Below, in pieces: positions 1-8,163 of a stretch of 64,000 nucleotides of DNA. How positions within the stretch are numbered: position 1 is the first letter of the stretch; every line of letters starts with the position of its first letter. The translations under genes and the position numbers were made by a program. Source of the stretch: CAZHEV01 sp964531335 [NCBI: uncultured bacterium]. GTDB taxonomy: Bacteria > Eisenbacteria > RBG-16-71-46 > CAZHEV01. The notes under the pieces are model-generated. The model worked only from the letters and a program-made list of their open reading frames with translations. It did not search any database and had not been told where the DNA came from. Where the stretch lies: assembly GCA_964531335.1 (NCBI GenBank), contig CAZHEV010000014.1, positions 25,398 through 89,397 of the forward strand, written 5' to 3'.

Positions 1-732
1 CCCGCGGGGCTTGCCCGAATGGAGGGGATCAAGCTTCACCTCACGCATTCGGAGTGGTTCGAGGACGTAAGGCATGAGTACATAGGGGCGGGCATGCGGA
101 TCGGAAGGCACGCCGTCGGAGGCGCGGTCTCCGGGATCTTCACGGGCAGCATGGACAGGCGGGACGACAAGGGCCGGCAGATCGGCACCTACGGTTACTA
201 CGATCTGGCCGCTGCCTTCTCGTACGCTTACGAGGCGAGAGCCGACCTGTGGGTCGGTGGGACTTTCAAGTTTCTCCGCGAAGGCATCGACAGGCATTCC
301 GGAAACGGATTCGCGTTCGACCTGGGCGGCCAGTGGGCCCTTCCCTGGGAAGGAGTAACCGCCGGGGCAGCGCTAAGGCACCTCGGTCCCGGCATCACGG
401 TCAACTCCGAGGAGACCGAGCTGCCCACGGTGTTTCAGGGAGGCCTGTCGTTCCGGCGCCGGGTGATGGCCTCGGGAGGCGCGATACTCGTGTCCGTGGA
501 GGCGAGAAAGAGCCGGGAGGATGACGCGAACCTCCTGTACGGGTTCGACTACATCACGCCGTACGGCGCGTCGTTACAGGCCGGCTACAGGTCGGGAATG
601 GACAGCGCCGACATCTCTTTCGGCGCGTTGATCTCACGAGACAGGTACTCGTTCTCATACGCCTTCGTGCCCTACTCCGATCTGGTCGAGGTGGGGGACA
701 CGCACAGGCTGTCCGTTGACATATCCTTCTAG
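1..732 (+). CDS. PorV/PorQ-family outer-membrane protein, 5'-truncated by window edge
   Basis: The frame is open from base 1 and begins P-A-G-L-A-R, matching the 'NPAGLA' segment near the N-terminus of PorV/PorQ (UPF0164) proteins, so the true start lies upstream of the window and the Met codon at base 19 is internal. The remaining ~243 residues alternate short polar and aromatic beta-strands and glycine turns (for example Y-G-Y-Y-D-L-A-A-A-F) and end in an aromatic residue (D-I-S-F), as expected for a beta-barrel. In Bacteroidetes PorV/PorQ members act in the type IX secretion system, shuttling or anchoring cargo with C-terminal signals. Several exported proteins later in this window carry FlgD-like C-terminal domains that could be such cargo; that link is inference. 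It converges on lpxH with a 4-base overlap. Confidence 0.7.
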   Translation, partial: PAGLARMEGIKLHLTHSEWFEDVRHEYIGAGMRIGRHAVGGAVSGIFTGSMDRRDDKGRQIGTYGYYDLAAAFSYAYEARADLWVGGTFKFLREGIDRHSGNGFAFDLGGQWALPWEGVTAGAALRHLGPGITVNSEETELPTVFQGGLSFRRRVMASGGAILVSVEARKSREDDANLLYGFDYITPYGASLQAGYRSGMDSADISFGALISRDRYSFSYAFVPYSDLVEVGDTHRLSVDISF

Positions 733-1487
733 CTGCCTCGGCTCTCCATCCTCCAGCGAAGCTGCTCGAACTTCCCGTCCGAGAGAACGAGATAACCGAA
801 CCTGCTTATCCAGTCGCCCAGCACGAACAGCGATCTACCCCCCCTGGTCACCCCAATCGGGTCGTGAATGTGACCGAGCACAACCGCGTCGAAGCCCTGG
901 TCGAAGCGCGGCGCCGCAACCTCATTCCAGATCTTTTCCTTATCGGGCGTCCAGTCCGGGTTGTAGCCTCTGCTTATGCGCGATACCAGGCGCGCGAGGG
1001 GCAGCCCCAGGTCGGGGTGCAGCAGCCTGTACAGCGCCGTGACGGGCCTGCTGTGCAGGAACCCGCGCAGGAGCGGATACAGCCTGTCCCTCTGAGCGAG
1101 GTCGTCTCCGTGCGCCAAGAAAAGTCTCCTGCCCTGGGCCCTCAGGTCGGCCGCCCCGGTGAGGACCTTGAGGCCCACTTTCTCACGAAGGAACTCGCCG
1201 ATCCAGAAGTCGTGATTGCCGCCGATGTACGTCACCGCGGTCCCCGAGGAGGTAAGCTCCTTCAACGAGGTCAGGATCTCGAAGTGGTGTTTTGGGATGA
1301 CGCTCGCGTACTCGAACCAGAAGTCGAAGAAGTCCCCCAGAATGAAGAGATCTCCCTTTCTGGCCTCCACATGGGCGAAGAAGCTGGACAAGGCGAGGAT
1401 CCTTCTCGGGTCTCCCCGCGGATCCAGACCCAGATGGGCGTCCGCCATGAAGAATGCAGGCGACTTTTCGCACGTCAGTTGAACCAT
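729..1487 (-). CDS. lpxH: UDP-2,3-diacylglucosamine diphosphatase-like metallophosphoesterase (LpxH)
   Basis: The protein has the ordered calcineurin-type motifs D-A-H-L-G near the N-terminus, G-D-F-F-D-F-W, G-G-N-H-D, H-G-D-D and G-H-I-H-D, which supply the two-metal site. LpxH removes UMP from UDP-2,3-diacylglucosamine to give lipid X in lipid A synthesis, at the inner face of the cytoplasmic membrane. With the start at 1487 (M-V-Q-L-T) it has 252 residues, a normal LpxH length. The frame is open further upstream to 1574, but that extension is rich in Pro/Gly/Arg and unlike the family. A later Met at 1448, just before D-A-H-L-G, is also possible; none of the starts has a strong ribosome site. 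LpxG/LpxH-like enzymes of related specificity cannot be excluded. Confidence 0.82.
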   Translation of the reverse strand: MVQLTCEKSPAFFMADAHLGLDPRGDPRRILALSSFFAHVEARKGDLFILGDFFDFWFEYASVIPKHHFEILTSLKELTSSGTAVTYIGGNHDFWIGEFLREKVGLKVLTGAADLRAQGRRLFLAHGDDLAQRDRLYPLLRGFLHSRPVTALYRLLHPDLGLPLARLVSRISRGYNPDWTPDKEKIWNEVAAPRFDQGFDAVVLGHIHDPIGVTRGGRSLFVLGDWISRFGYLVLSDGKFEQLRWRMESRGS

Positions 1488-1867
1488 AGAGACGAAGCTA
1501 GCAATCCCAAGGCCGCGCGGGCAACCGGTTTTTGACGGACGGGGTCGGCCGAGCGGGCCCGCGGGGAAAGGCATGAGCCGGGCCCCGCGGCCGGAAAGCG
1601 GTGCAAGAGCGCCGAAGGGGTGGGAGGCCCGCGGGGCGGACAGGCGAGCGGGGCGGCCGAGCGGGGGAGGACCCCCGCTGCCGGCGGGCCCCTCCCGGGG
1701 CCGGGCTCAATTCGCCTGCCCCGGTACGGGCCCCGGGCGGGTCTGGGCTCGTTAAACACGTGGAACCCAGCGTTCGTCAAATAGGTAGTAACTACAGGGC
1801 GGCGTCCGCCGGCGACCGGGCGCCCCACCCCGGGCTGGAGATCTCGCTCCGGCCGGTCCGGCGGCAG
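1488..1867. other. Intergenic region without recognisable gene
   Basis: About 380 bases of very GC-rich sequence between lpxH and the promoter at 1868. It has runs of G and C and local palindromes (for example around 1680-1705), but the open frames here give low-complexity Pro/Arg/Gly proteins without ribosome sites, so I call no gene. The promoter of lpxH should lie here on the minus strand, but I found no convincing -35/-10 pair. Confidence 0.5.
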
Positions 1868-1896
1868 TTGACAGCCCTTGGCGAGGCCTCTATGAT
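1868..1896 (+). promoter_or_regulatory. Sigma-70-type promoter of the coiled-coil protein/htrA unit
   Basis: TTGACA at 1868-1873, a 17-base spacer, then TATGAT at 1891-1896 (5 of 6 to TATAAT). It lies about 108 bases upstream of the start at 2004 and may also serve htrA, since no terminator is visible between 2390 and 2485. Confidence 0.7.
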
Positions 1897-2003
1897 CGAT
1901 TGTACGCGCAGGCTGGATGGCTGGCGCTATAACCGTTTATTCTTTATGGAGTTAACAACTCATTCCCGTTCGCGGGGCGCACTGCGAGGAGGTGGCACCC
2001 TCG

Positions 2004-2390
2004 ATGAGCACGAGCTGGGAGGAAGTACGCGGTTCGATTCACGAGTTCTTCTCCGCCGCTGCGGAAAAGACAGACGAGTTCATAAAGGTGGGCAAGCGCA
2101 GGCTCTCTATCGCCGAGATCAAGCGCAACATCACCGCGCAGTACGCGGAGCTGGGCGGACGGGTCTATCACCTGATACGGCAGGGAGAGGCGGCATCTAT
2201 CGGCGCCGATCCCGAGGTGGAGTCGCTCGTCTCGACGATCCACAGGCTCGAGGACGATCTGAAGGCCAAGGAGATGGAGATCGAAGAGATAAGGGCGAGC
2301 GGCGAGGGGGTGGAACATACCGAAACCGTTTCTGCCTCGGACGCGTCAGACAAGGAAGAGAAGGCGGCCCCGCCCGGAGAGGTGCAATAG
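2004..2390 (+). CDS. Small coiled-coil protein of unknown function
   Basis: A 128-residue acidic protein. The ATG at 2004 is preceded by GAGGAGG at 1986-1992 (11-base spacing); the earlier in-frame GTG at 1992 overlaps that site and is unlikely. Residues ~1-65 look helical and amphipathic (E-F-F-S-A-A-A-E-K-T-D-E-F-I), residues ~70-100 form a heptad-like coiled coil (E-D-D-L-K-A-K-E-M-E-I-E-E-I), and the tail is Ser/Glu/Ala-rich and probably disordered. There is no signal peptide or membrane segment. I do not recognise the family. It sits between a good promoter and htrA, so it may be co-transcribed with the protease; a role in envelope stress would be speculation. Confidence 0.75.
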   Translation: MSTSWEEVRGSIHEFFSAAAEKTDEFIKVGKRRLSIAEIKRNITAQYAELGGRVYHLIRQGEAASIGADPEVESLVSTIHRLEDDLKAKEMEIEEIRASGEGVEHTETVSASDASDKEEKAAPPGEVQ

Positions 2391-2484
2391 ACTGGGCGGA
2401 TAGGCCGCGTCTTCTGAAATCGGGGCGCTTATCTCGCCAGGCGCCGTAATTATCTTTGTAGAGATCGAAAGGGGTTGAAGACGC

Positions 2485-4050
2485 ATGTCAGCGATAGTCA
2501 GGGCACTCGCCTCGGCCAAGTTCTTTCTTGCGGTAGTACTCATAATGAGCATCGGCGTCGTAGCCGGCCTCATGCTCGGCACGAGCTTCTACGGAGATTC
2601 CGGAGATTCCAACGCCTCCGCCGTCAATCCGGCGGGCGAGGCCTCATCGCCCGGCTCCGTCGCCACGATTCCAGCGGCCCCGGTCGGGGACGACCCACTG
2701 GAAAGCCCGTTCGTCTCCGTGGCCCAGAAGGTGCTGCCCGCGGTGGTCAATATAGACACCAAGCGAGTTGTGACCTACGGGGGGTTCCGCTTCGATCAGA
2801 GCCCGTACGGTGATTTCTTTCGCCGGCTTTTTCCCGAGGTGCCCGACAGGGAGGTCGAGGTGCCGACCTACGGGTCCGGGTTCATCTTCGACAACGACGG
2901 GCACATCATGACCAACAACCACGTGGTCAGGGACGCCGAGGAAATAATGGTGACCCTGAGCGACGGGAGTGAGTACGTGGCCGAGCTCGTCGGGGCCGAT
3001 GCCGCCACAGACGTGGCGGTCGTAAAGATACAGCCCAAAGGCGCTCTGCCCTCCCTCTTTCTCGGCGACTCCGAGCACATGAGGGTGGGCGACTGGGTGG
3101 TCGCAGTCGGCAACCCGTTCCACGAGCTCGAGGGCACCCTCACCGTGGGCGTTGTGAGCGCAATGGGCAGATCCGATCTGAGGATAGCCGGTGGAGCGCC
3201 CATCTACCAGAGGTTCATACAGACCGACGCCTCGATTAACTTCGGAAACAGCGGCGGGCCCCTGTGCAATCTCCGCGGGGAGGTCATCGGGATCAACACG
3301 GCCATCAATCCATCCGGCCAGGGCATTGGGTTCGCGATCCCCGTGAACCTGGCGAGGAAGATCGCCGAGCAGCTCATCGACAAAGGCGAGGTGGTGCGGG
3401 GATATCTAGGCATCCTCCCGCAGCGGTTGACGGACGATCTGGCCGAAGGCCTGGGGATAGAAGGCCAGGACGGCATTCTGGTGGGAAGCGTCGAGCGTGA
3501 TACGCCGGCGGATGAGGCGGGGCTCGAAGAGGGCGACGTGATAGTGGAGTTCGGCGGTGTCGAGGTCACCGACGTAGATGAGTTCCGCATGCTGGTCGCC
3601 GACTTTCCCGTTGGAAGCGAAGTGGACATGGAGATCCTGAGAAACGGAAAGAAGAAGACCCTGTCCGCCACCTTGGCCAGGCGGCCCGATGAGGTCGCGG
3701 CCGAGGAGTCCGTGGAACAGGGCGAAGAGGACTGGTTGGGCTGCGAGGTCCACAGGATCACCGATGAGATAGCCAGAGAGCTCGGCGTTCAGGAGAACGA
3801 GGGCGTGATCATCGTGGGAGTAAGGACGGGAAGCCCGGCCGATGACGCGGGCCTCGCCAGGGGCGACGTCATAGTCTCGGTCGGAGACAGGGAAGTGTCC
3901 ACAGTCAGAGAGTTCAACAACGCCCTGAGCGAGACCTACAAGGAGAGCATGGAGGAGAGCGAGGGCAGGCGCAGGGCCAAGCCTATCGTGTTCCTGGTCA
4001 AGAGACAGGGCACCACCATGTTCGTCCCCATAAGACCGCCCAAGGAGTAG
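2485..4050 (+). CDS. degP: HtrA/DegP-family periplasmic serine protease with two PDZ domains
   Basis: 521 residues. Residues ~11-33 form a hydrophobic segment (F-F-L-A-V-V-L-I-M-S), either an uncleaved anchor or a signal peptide. The trypsin-like domain (about 75-300) has the complete catalytic triad: His146 in T-N-N-H-V-V, Asp176 in T-D-V-A-V-V-K-I and Ser256 in G-N-S-G-G-P-L. Two PDZ domains follow (about 315-395 and 415-515), each with a Y/W-L-G carboxylate loop. HtrA proteases degrade or refold misfolded envelope proteins. The spacing of GGGG at 2471-2474 to ATG 2485 is acceptable. Which of the DegP, DegQ or DegS-like names applies cannot be decided from sequence alone. Confidence 0.93.
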   Translation: MSAIVRALASAKFFLAVVLIMSIGVVAGLMLGTSFYGDSGDSNASAVNPAGEASSPGSVATIPAAPVGDDPLESPFVSVAQKVLPAVVNIDTKRVVTYGGFRFDQSPYGDFFRRLFPEVPDREVEVPTYGSGFIFDNDGHIMTNNHVVRDAEEIMVTLSDGSEYVAELVGADAATDVAVVKIQPKGALPSLFLGDSEHMRVGDWVVAVGNPFHELEGTLTVGVVSAMGRSDLRIAGGAPIYQRFIQTDASINFGNSGGPLCNLRGEVIGINTAINPSGQGIGFAIPVNLARKIAEQLIDKGEVVRGYLGILPQRLTDDLAEGLGIEGQDGILVGSVERDTPADEAGLEEGDVIVEFGGVEVTDVDEFRMLVADFPVGSEVDMEILRNGKKKTLSATLARRPDEVAAEESVEQGEEDWLGCEVHRITDEIARELGVQENEGVIIVGVRTGSPADDAGLARGDVIVSVGDREVSTVREFNNALSETYKESMEESEGRRRAKPIVFLVKRQGTTMFVPIRPPKE

Positions 4051-4159
4051 GCGGCTCCGGCCGTAGATGGGCGCTGCAATCGTATTTAATTCAACCTCTT
4101 ACGGGCCGCACGGGGGCCTGGGCGGCCGTGGTCGCCCCCGCCCGGCGCGGCCTTGCCCC

Positions 4160-4188
4160 TTGACAGGGCTTTACCGCTTTGCTAGCCT
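4160..4188 (+). promoter_or_regulatory. Probable promoter of the M23 peptidase gene
   Basis: TTGACA at 4160-4165 (perfect -35), a 17-base spacer and TAGCCT at 4183-4188 (weak -10, 3 of 6). It lies 101 bases upstream of the start at 4289. Confidence 0.45.
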
Positions 4189-4288
4189 GCCGATGATTGA
4201 GCTAAAGGGGCTGTCTTACCGGCAATGGGGGCGGCCCCTATTGTCAAGGCCGGCCTGAGGCTCGCCGTTGGGGGCCGGGAGGTCAATT

Positions 4289-5218
4289 TTGGCTAAGAAA
4301 GATCCAACTCTGTTGCTGCTTCCGTCCGGGGGCGGGCAGGCCTGGAGCATCAAGCTCTCCAGGTCCCTTATCGCAGGCTGCCTGGCCGCGGTTGTGGCGA
4401 CTGTCACGCTCTTCGTGGCCGGCAGCGTCGTCTTGCTGCACTCTGCGGAGAAGAGCCTCGAGTGCGCGAACCTGGCCGAGGAGAATCGACTTCTGAAGGA
4501 GAGACTCCGCGACCTGGAAGGGTCCGTGGACGGGCTTATGGCGAGCGTGGAGAGAAGCGCCGAGTTCCAGCGCCGCGCGAGCGTGCTGGCGAACATGGAC
4601 GAGTTCGTCGCCGAGTTCAGGCAGATGGGAATCGGAGGCCCGGTCCTGACCGGCAACGAGCCTCTGACCGACTACGATCCCAGTACCGCCACCTTGGTGG
4701 TGGATCTCGAGAGCAGGCTGGACGAGTTGAAGGAGCAGTGCAGGTTCCAGGAGGAGAACTTCGACGAGATCCTGCAGCGCCTTGATGACCAGAACGAGCT
4801 CTGGGCATGCACGCCGTCGATCTGCCCGGTCAGGGACGGGTGGCCTTCGAGCGGCTTCGGCAGGAGGAAGGACCCTTTCACCGACGTCCCGGCCATGCAC
4901 CTGGGGCTTGATTTCTCCGCCCCCAGGGGCAGTCCCATCTACGCGACCGCGGACGGGAGGGTGATCTCCGCCGGCTGGCACAAGGAGTTCGGCAGGACGG
5001 TCGAGATAGACCACGGAAACGGTATAGTCACCAGGTACGCCCACAACGACAAGCTGACCGTCAAGAGAGGACAGATGGTGTCCAGGGGCCAGATAATCGC
5101 CACCGTAGGAAGATCGGGCCGTGCGACCGCCCCGCACGTACACTATGAGGTGCGCATTGACGGGGTTCCCGTCAATCCCTGGAAATACATCTTGAACACG
5201 GACCTTGTTGTAAACTAG
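4289..5218 (+). CDS. M23-family metallopeptidase with membrane anchor and coiled coil
   Basis: 309 residues from a TTG start at 4289, chosen because GGGAGG lies at 4277-4282; an in-frame TTG at 4268 lies before that site. One membrane segment (about 24-46) is followed by a coiled coil (about 50-105 and 130-170), then a LytM/M23 domain (about 185-305). The zinc ligands are visible: His204 and Asp208 in M-H-L-G-L-D-F, and the H-V-H-Y motif at 283-286. Such anchored coiled-coil/M23 proteins cut peptidoglycan cross-links or, when inactive, activate amidases (EnvC/NlpD type); here the ligands are intact, so endopeptidase activity is expected. The next gene is an AmiC-like amidase, but a terminator separates the two. 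Confidence 0.9.
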   Translation: MAKKDPTLLLLPSGGGQAWSIKLSRSLIAGCLAAVVATVTLFVAGSVVLLHSAEKSLECANLAEENRLLKERLRDLEGSVDGLMASVERSAEFQRRASVLANMDEFVAEFRQMGIGGPVLTGNEPLTDYDPSTATLVVDLESRLDELKEQCRFQEENFDEILQRLDDQNELWACTPSICPVRDGWPSSGFGRRKDPFTDVPAMHLGLDFSAPRGSPIYATADGRVISAGWHKEFGRTVEIDHGNGIVTRYAHNDKLTVKRGQMVSRGQIIATVGRSGRATAPHVHYEVRIDGVPVNPWKYILNTDLVVN

Positions 5219-5243
5219 CTTGGAAGCGACCGTGAACGCCCTG

Positions 5244-5278
5244 GAGCGTCGTGCCGGGGCGCCACGCTCGGCCTTTTT
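5244..5278 (+). terminator. Rho-independent terminator after the M23 peptidase gene
   Basis: Arms GAGCGT (5244-5249) and ACGCTC (5264-5269) enclose a further GC-rich pairing (GTGCC with GGCGC, one C-C mismatch), followed by CTTTTTG with the T run at 5274-5278. Confidence 0.85.
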
Positions 5279-5327
5279 GTGGACAGCTCCCTCCGCAGCC
5301 TAAACCTACCCGACAGACAGGGAGACC

Positions 5328-6482
5328 ATGCGTTTCTTTGGGGCGTCCGCATTGCCGCGACTGGCTTTGATCGCCGTCCTGGCGGCGTCGATAGCCGCCG
5401 CCGGAAGCGTCCAGCGCGTTCGATATTGGACCGCGCCGGACCACACCCGTGTTGTCATCGACCTGAGCTCCCGAGCGCAGTTCAGGTTCAGAACGCTCAC
5501 CAGTCCGGACAGGATAGCCATCGACATACCCGCCACCTCGTTCTCTTCCGGCGTGTCCGCGCCCATCGCCGTCGAGGACGGTCTCATCAGGCGAATCCGA
5601 ATAAACAAGCTCAGAAGCGGGACCGCGCAGGTCGTCCTGGATCTCTACCACGAGAGCGAGTTCGAGGTGTTCCCGCTGAGCGCCATGAAGGGATATCCGG
5701 AGAGGATCGTGATAGACGTGCAAAGGGCCGTCTCCGAGGGAGAGATCCAGGAGCGCGCGCGGCGCATAGAGGACTTGAAGGAGTCCCGGACCCGCATAGT
5801 CGTAATCGATCCCGGACACGGCGGGAACGACCCCGGGGCGGTGGGCCGGCGGGGGTTGAGGGAAAAGGACGTGTGCTTGAAGATAGCCAAGCTCGCGGCC
5901 GATCGCATCAACGCGACTCCGGGCTTCAAGGCTTTCCTGACCAGGAAAGGGGACTACTTCGTCTCGCTCGGCCGGCGGGTCAGGATCGCGCGCGAGCTGA
6001 AGGCGGACCTTTTCATGAGCATCCACGCCAACGACGCTCCCAACAGGTCGGCCAGCGGCACCGAGGTCTTTTTCCTGTCACTGTCCGGCGCAACGGACGA
6101 GGCGGCGCGGAAATTGGCCGAGAAGGAGAACGCCGCCGACATGGTCGCGGGCGTGCCGCCCGATTCGGACGATCTGACCCACATCATCTTCGACATGGTC
6201 CAGAAGGAGTCGATGGTTAGAAGCTCCTACCTGGCGGAGGCCGTGCACGACAATCTACTGAGATGCCACAAGCTCCACAGCAGGGGGGTGAAGCAGGCCG
6301 GCTTCGCCGTTCTCAAAAACGCCGGGATCCCCTCCGTCCTGGTTGAGGTGGGCTTTCTGAGCAACGCCGGGGAGGCGAAGCTGATAAAGTCCTCGAGCTT
6401 CCAGGAAGACGCGGCCTCTCTCCTGAGGGACGCCGTGGTCGACTACTTCAAGGCCTACAGCGCATCGAGCGCCTCACCCTGA
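5328..6482 (+). CDS. amiC: N-acetylmuramoyl-L-alanine amidase (AMIN + amidase_3)
   Basis: 384 residues with an N-terminal signal peptide (ending near A-A-A-G-S). An AMIN domain (about 30-140, with the typical Y-W-T-A-P-D-H-T-R-V-V-I-D strand pattern) is followed by an amidase_3 catalytic domain (about 158-378). The zinc ligands are His164 in D-P-G-H-G-G, Glu179 in L-R-E-K-D-V and His233 in S-I-H-A-N-D; the catalytic Glu is Glu340 in V-E-V-G-F-L-S-N. The enzyme cleaves the amide bond between MurNAc and the stem peptide in the periplasm, usually during daughter-cell separation. An SD-like GGGAGA lies just before the ATG. It follows the M23 gene but is transcribed independently. Confidence 0.93.
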   Translation: MRFFGASALPRLALIAVLAASIAAAGSVQRVRYWTAPDHTRVVIDLSSRAQFRFRTLTSPDRIAIDIPATSFSSGVSAPIAVEDGLIRRIRINKLRSGTAQVVLDLYHESEFEVFPLSAMKGYPERIVIDVQRAVSEGEIQERARRIEDLKESRTRIVVIDPGHGGNDPGAVGRRGLREKDVCLKIAKLAADRINATPGFKAFLTRKGDYFVSLGRRVRIARELKADLFMSIHANDAPNRSASGTEVFFLSLSGATDEAARKLAEKENAADMVAGVPPDSDDLTHIIFDMVQKESMVRSSYLAEAVHDNLLRCHKLHSRGVKQAGFAVLKNAGIPSVLVEVGFLSNAGEAKLIKSSSFQEDAASLLRDAVVDYFKAYSASSASP

Positions 6483-6581
6483 GCGCTTGACGTGGGAGGT
6501 CCCTTCGGCCATCGCCTCCGCTATCGCCGCGCCGGCGACCTTGGCGCTCGAGCCTGATTCTTGCCCTTTTCCCGCATGCAT

Positions 6582-6648
6582 GGAGCGCGGCGGCCCAAGG
6601 GCCTGCCGTGCCGCGGGGTGTTGCCGCGCCGGCCCTTGAGGCCGCTCC
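6582..6648. repeat. GC-rich inverted repeat between convergent genes
   Basis: Between the amidase (plus) and the cytochrome (minus), GGAGCG..GGCC.CAAGGGCC pairs with GGCCCTTGA.GGCC.GCTCC across a ~25-base GC-rich loop. It could act as a bidirectional transcript end, but no clear T run follows on either strand. Confidence 0.4.
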
Positions 6649-6681
6649 GGCGAAGGGCCGAAGCGACCTTGTGCGGCGCGG

Positions 6682-8022
6682 TCAGTGTCTGACGGGCTTC
6701 AGGTACTTGCCGTAGTCGAACTCGGGGCTGTTGTGCAGCGTGTGACAGCGGACGCAGACGTCCTCCGCGATCCGCCCGTAGGGCTCCCCCGTGTCGCCCG
6801 CGCCTTCGCCGTACGCTGATACGTGGTCGCCGGCGGGCCCGTGGCAGGCCTCGCACTGTACGTGTTTGAACTGAGGCGTTCCTCTGGGCGTTATGAAGCC
6901 GCTCCTATATCGAAACCCGGTGGTATGGCATCTCTGGCAGTCGGGGTCGAATCCCCTGTCCCGTTGCTCCAGCGTATCGAAAGCGTGAGCGTGCGAGGTC
7001 TCGCTCCACTGCGCGTACTCCTCCTGGTGGCAGTCCAGGCACGCTCCCGCCGTGACGTAGTTGGCGGGAGGAACGTAAAGGTCCTTGAGCGTCGGCCTGA
7101 ACGCCGAGCTTGTCACCAGGACCTTCAACCTCTCTATGTACTCGGACAGCAGCCCTCGCACCCGGGGGTCCTCCTCCAGGGAGGGAGCCATGGGGATCAT
7201 CTCGTGACCGAAGCCTATTATCATGTTTTCCTCGTCGAGCAGCAGATTGACCCTGCCCAGGAACCGCCCGTGTCCTCGGACGTACGCGATAAGCACTCCG
7301 TTCACCTCCTCGTAGTAGGGCTCGGGGACGGGCTCCACGTGCGAGGCGATTATGAGATCGAGGCCGGGAAAGGAGTCGGCGAGCGCCCGCGCCCTGGGAA
7401 TCGATCCCACGTGCGCCAGGGCCACCACGATATCCGAAAGCTCCGAGACCCTCGGCAGCGCCTCTTCCAGTCGCCGCTCCATCCGGTCGATCCGGATGCT
7501 GTCCCTGATCGCCTTGGGCAGGAAGACCCTGTGGTTGAGCAGGCCCACCACCGCGACCTTCACGCCGGCGGCTTCAACTATCTCATATGAGGGCGTGCCG
7601 CCCAGGTCCACGTTTGCGGACACCACGGGGAGATCGAACTTCGCGATGAGCGAGCCGAGATAGGCGGCGCCGAAGAAGAGGTCCGTCTCTCCAAGCGTCA
7701 CGGCGTCGTAGTCCATGATCTGGTAGGCCCGTACCAGCACCTCTCCCTTCAGCTCTCCCTGCCGGTCCAGGACGGGCGGAAGCAGATCACCGGTGTCCAC
7801 GAGCAACACGCCGTCCAGCCTCGACCTGAGCGAATCTATGTAGCCGGCCCGCCGGGCCAGTCCCCCGTAGTCGAGCTCGGGTCAGCCGCAGGACTCCAGC
7901 TCCCCGTAAGTGTCGCCGGAGTAGAGGATGGTCAGAGCCTTGCTCTCGTACGCGGCCCGGGGCGTCGTCGCGGCCGCGCCGATCGCGGCGGCCAGCGCCG
8001 CGATCCATAGAGTATATCTCAT
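6682..8022 (-). CDS. Exported tetraheme c-type metallophosphoesterase (5'-nucleotidase-like); candidate selenoprotein with in-frame TGA
   Basis: The frame starts at ATG 8022 with a clear Sec signal peptide (cut near P-R-A-A-Y). It runs to 6682 with one interruption, TGA at 7884-7882 (codon 47), in the context S-C-G-(TGA)-P followed by G-G-L-A-R-R-A. From memory, relatives of this UshA-like, multiheme family have C-G-C-P there, so the TGA replaces a Cys codon and both flanks stay in frame. Read as Sec the protein has 446 residues. The N-terminal part keeps metal-site motifs (S-G-D, V-D-T-G-D, L-A-H-V-G, S-H-V-E-P). The C-terminal third has four C-x-x-C-H heme motifs (C-L-D-C-H, C-Q-R-C-H, C-E-A-C-H, C-V-R-C-H) as in cytochrome c554-like domains. 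If TGA is not read, the product is a 46-residue fragment and the gene is broken. A terminator hairpin ends 23 bases before the start. Confidence 0.72.
7844..7860 (-). promoter_or_regulatory. SECIS-like hairpin downstream of the in-frame TGA
   Basis: On the minus strand, CUGGCCC-GGC-GGGCCGG forms a 7-bp stem (one U-G pair) with a loop starting GG. It begins 22 bases after the TGA and the loop is about 29 bases after it. This fits the loose bacterial SECIS rule (short stem-loop within the coding region, G at the loop start, roughly 16-37 bases downstream). In GC-rich DNA such hairpins also arise by chance. Confidence 0.4.
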
Positions 8023-8044
8023 TGATCTTCCAGGTCCTTCATGC

Positions 8045-8073
8045 AAAACCCGGGGGCGCGAACGCCCCCGGGT
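8045..8073 (-). terminator. Rho-independent terminator of nrdJ
   Basis: On the minus strand a perfect 11-bp stem ACCCGGGGGCG/CGCCCCCGGGT closes a TTCG tetraloop and runs into TTTT (8048-8045). It lies 91 bases after the nrdJ stop and only 23 bases before the start of the cytochrome gene, so expression of that gene would need read-through or a very short promoter region. Confidence 0.88.
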
Positions 8074-8163
8074 CCGGGTTCAGGCACCGCCGGCCTCGTC
8101 AGGAGAACTGACGCGGCGGCGAGGACGTGCCCCCCGAGCTTTCGCGCCGCAACGCGGTACGCA

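Noticed and set aside
1800-1865. Possible further copy of the structured repeat (GGAGATCTCGCTCC)
   Set aside because: Lacks the CTAA loop and outer helix; similarity limited to a short palindromic stretch.
4067-4258. Open frame upstream of the M23 gene
   Set aside because: Overlaps a promoter, has no ribosome site and encodes a Pro/Arg/Gly-rich protein without a recognisable family.
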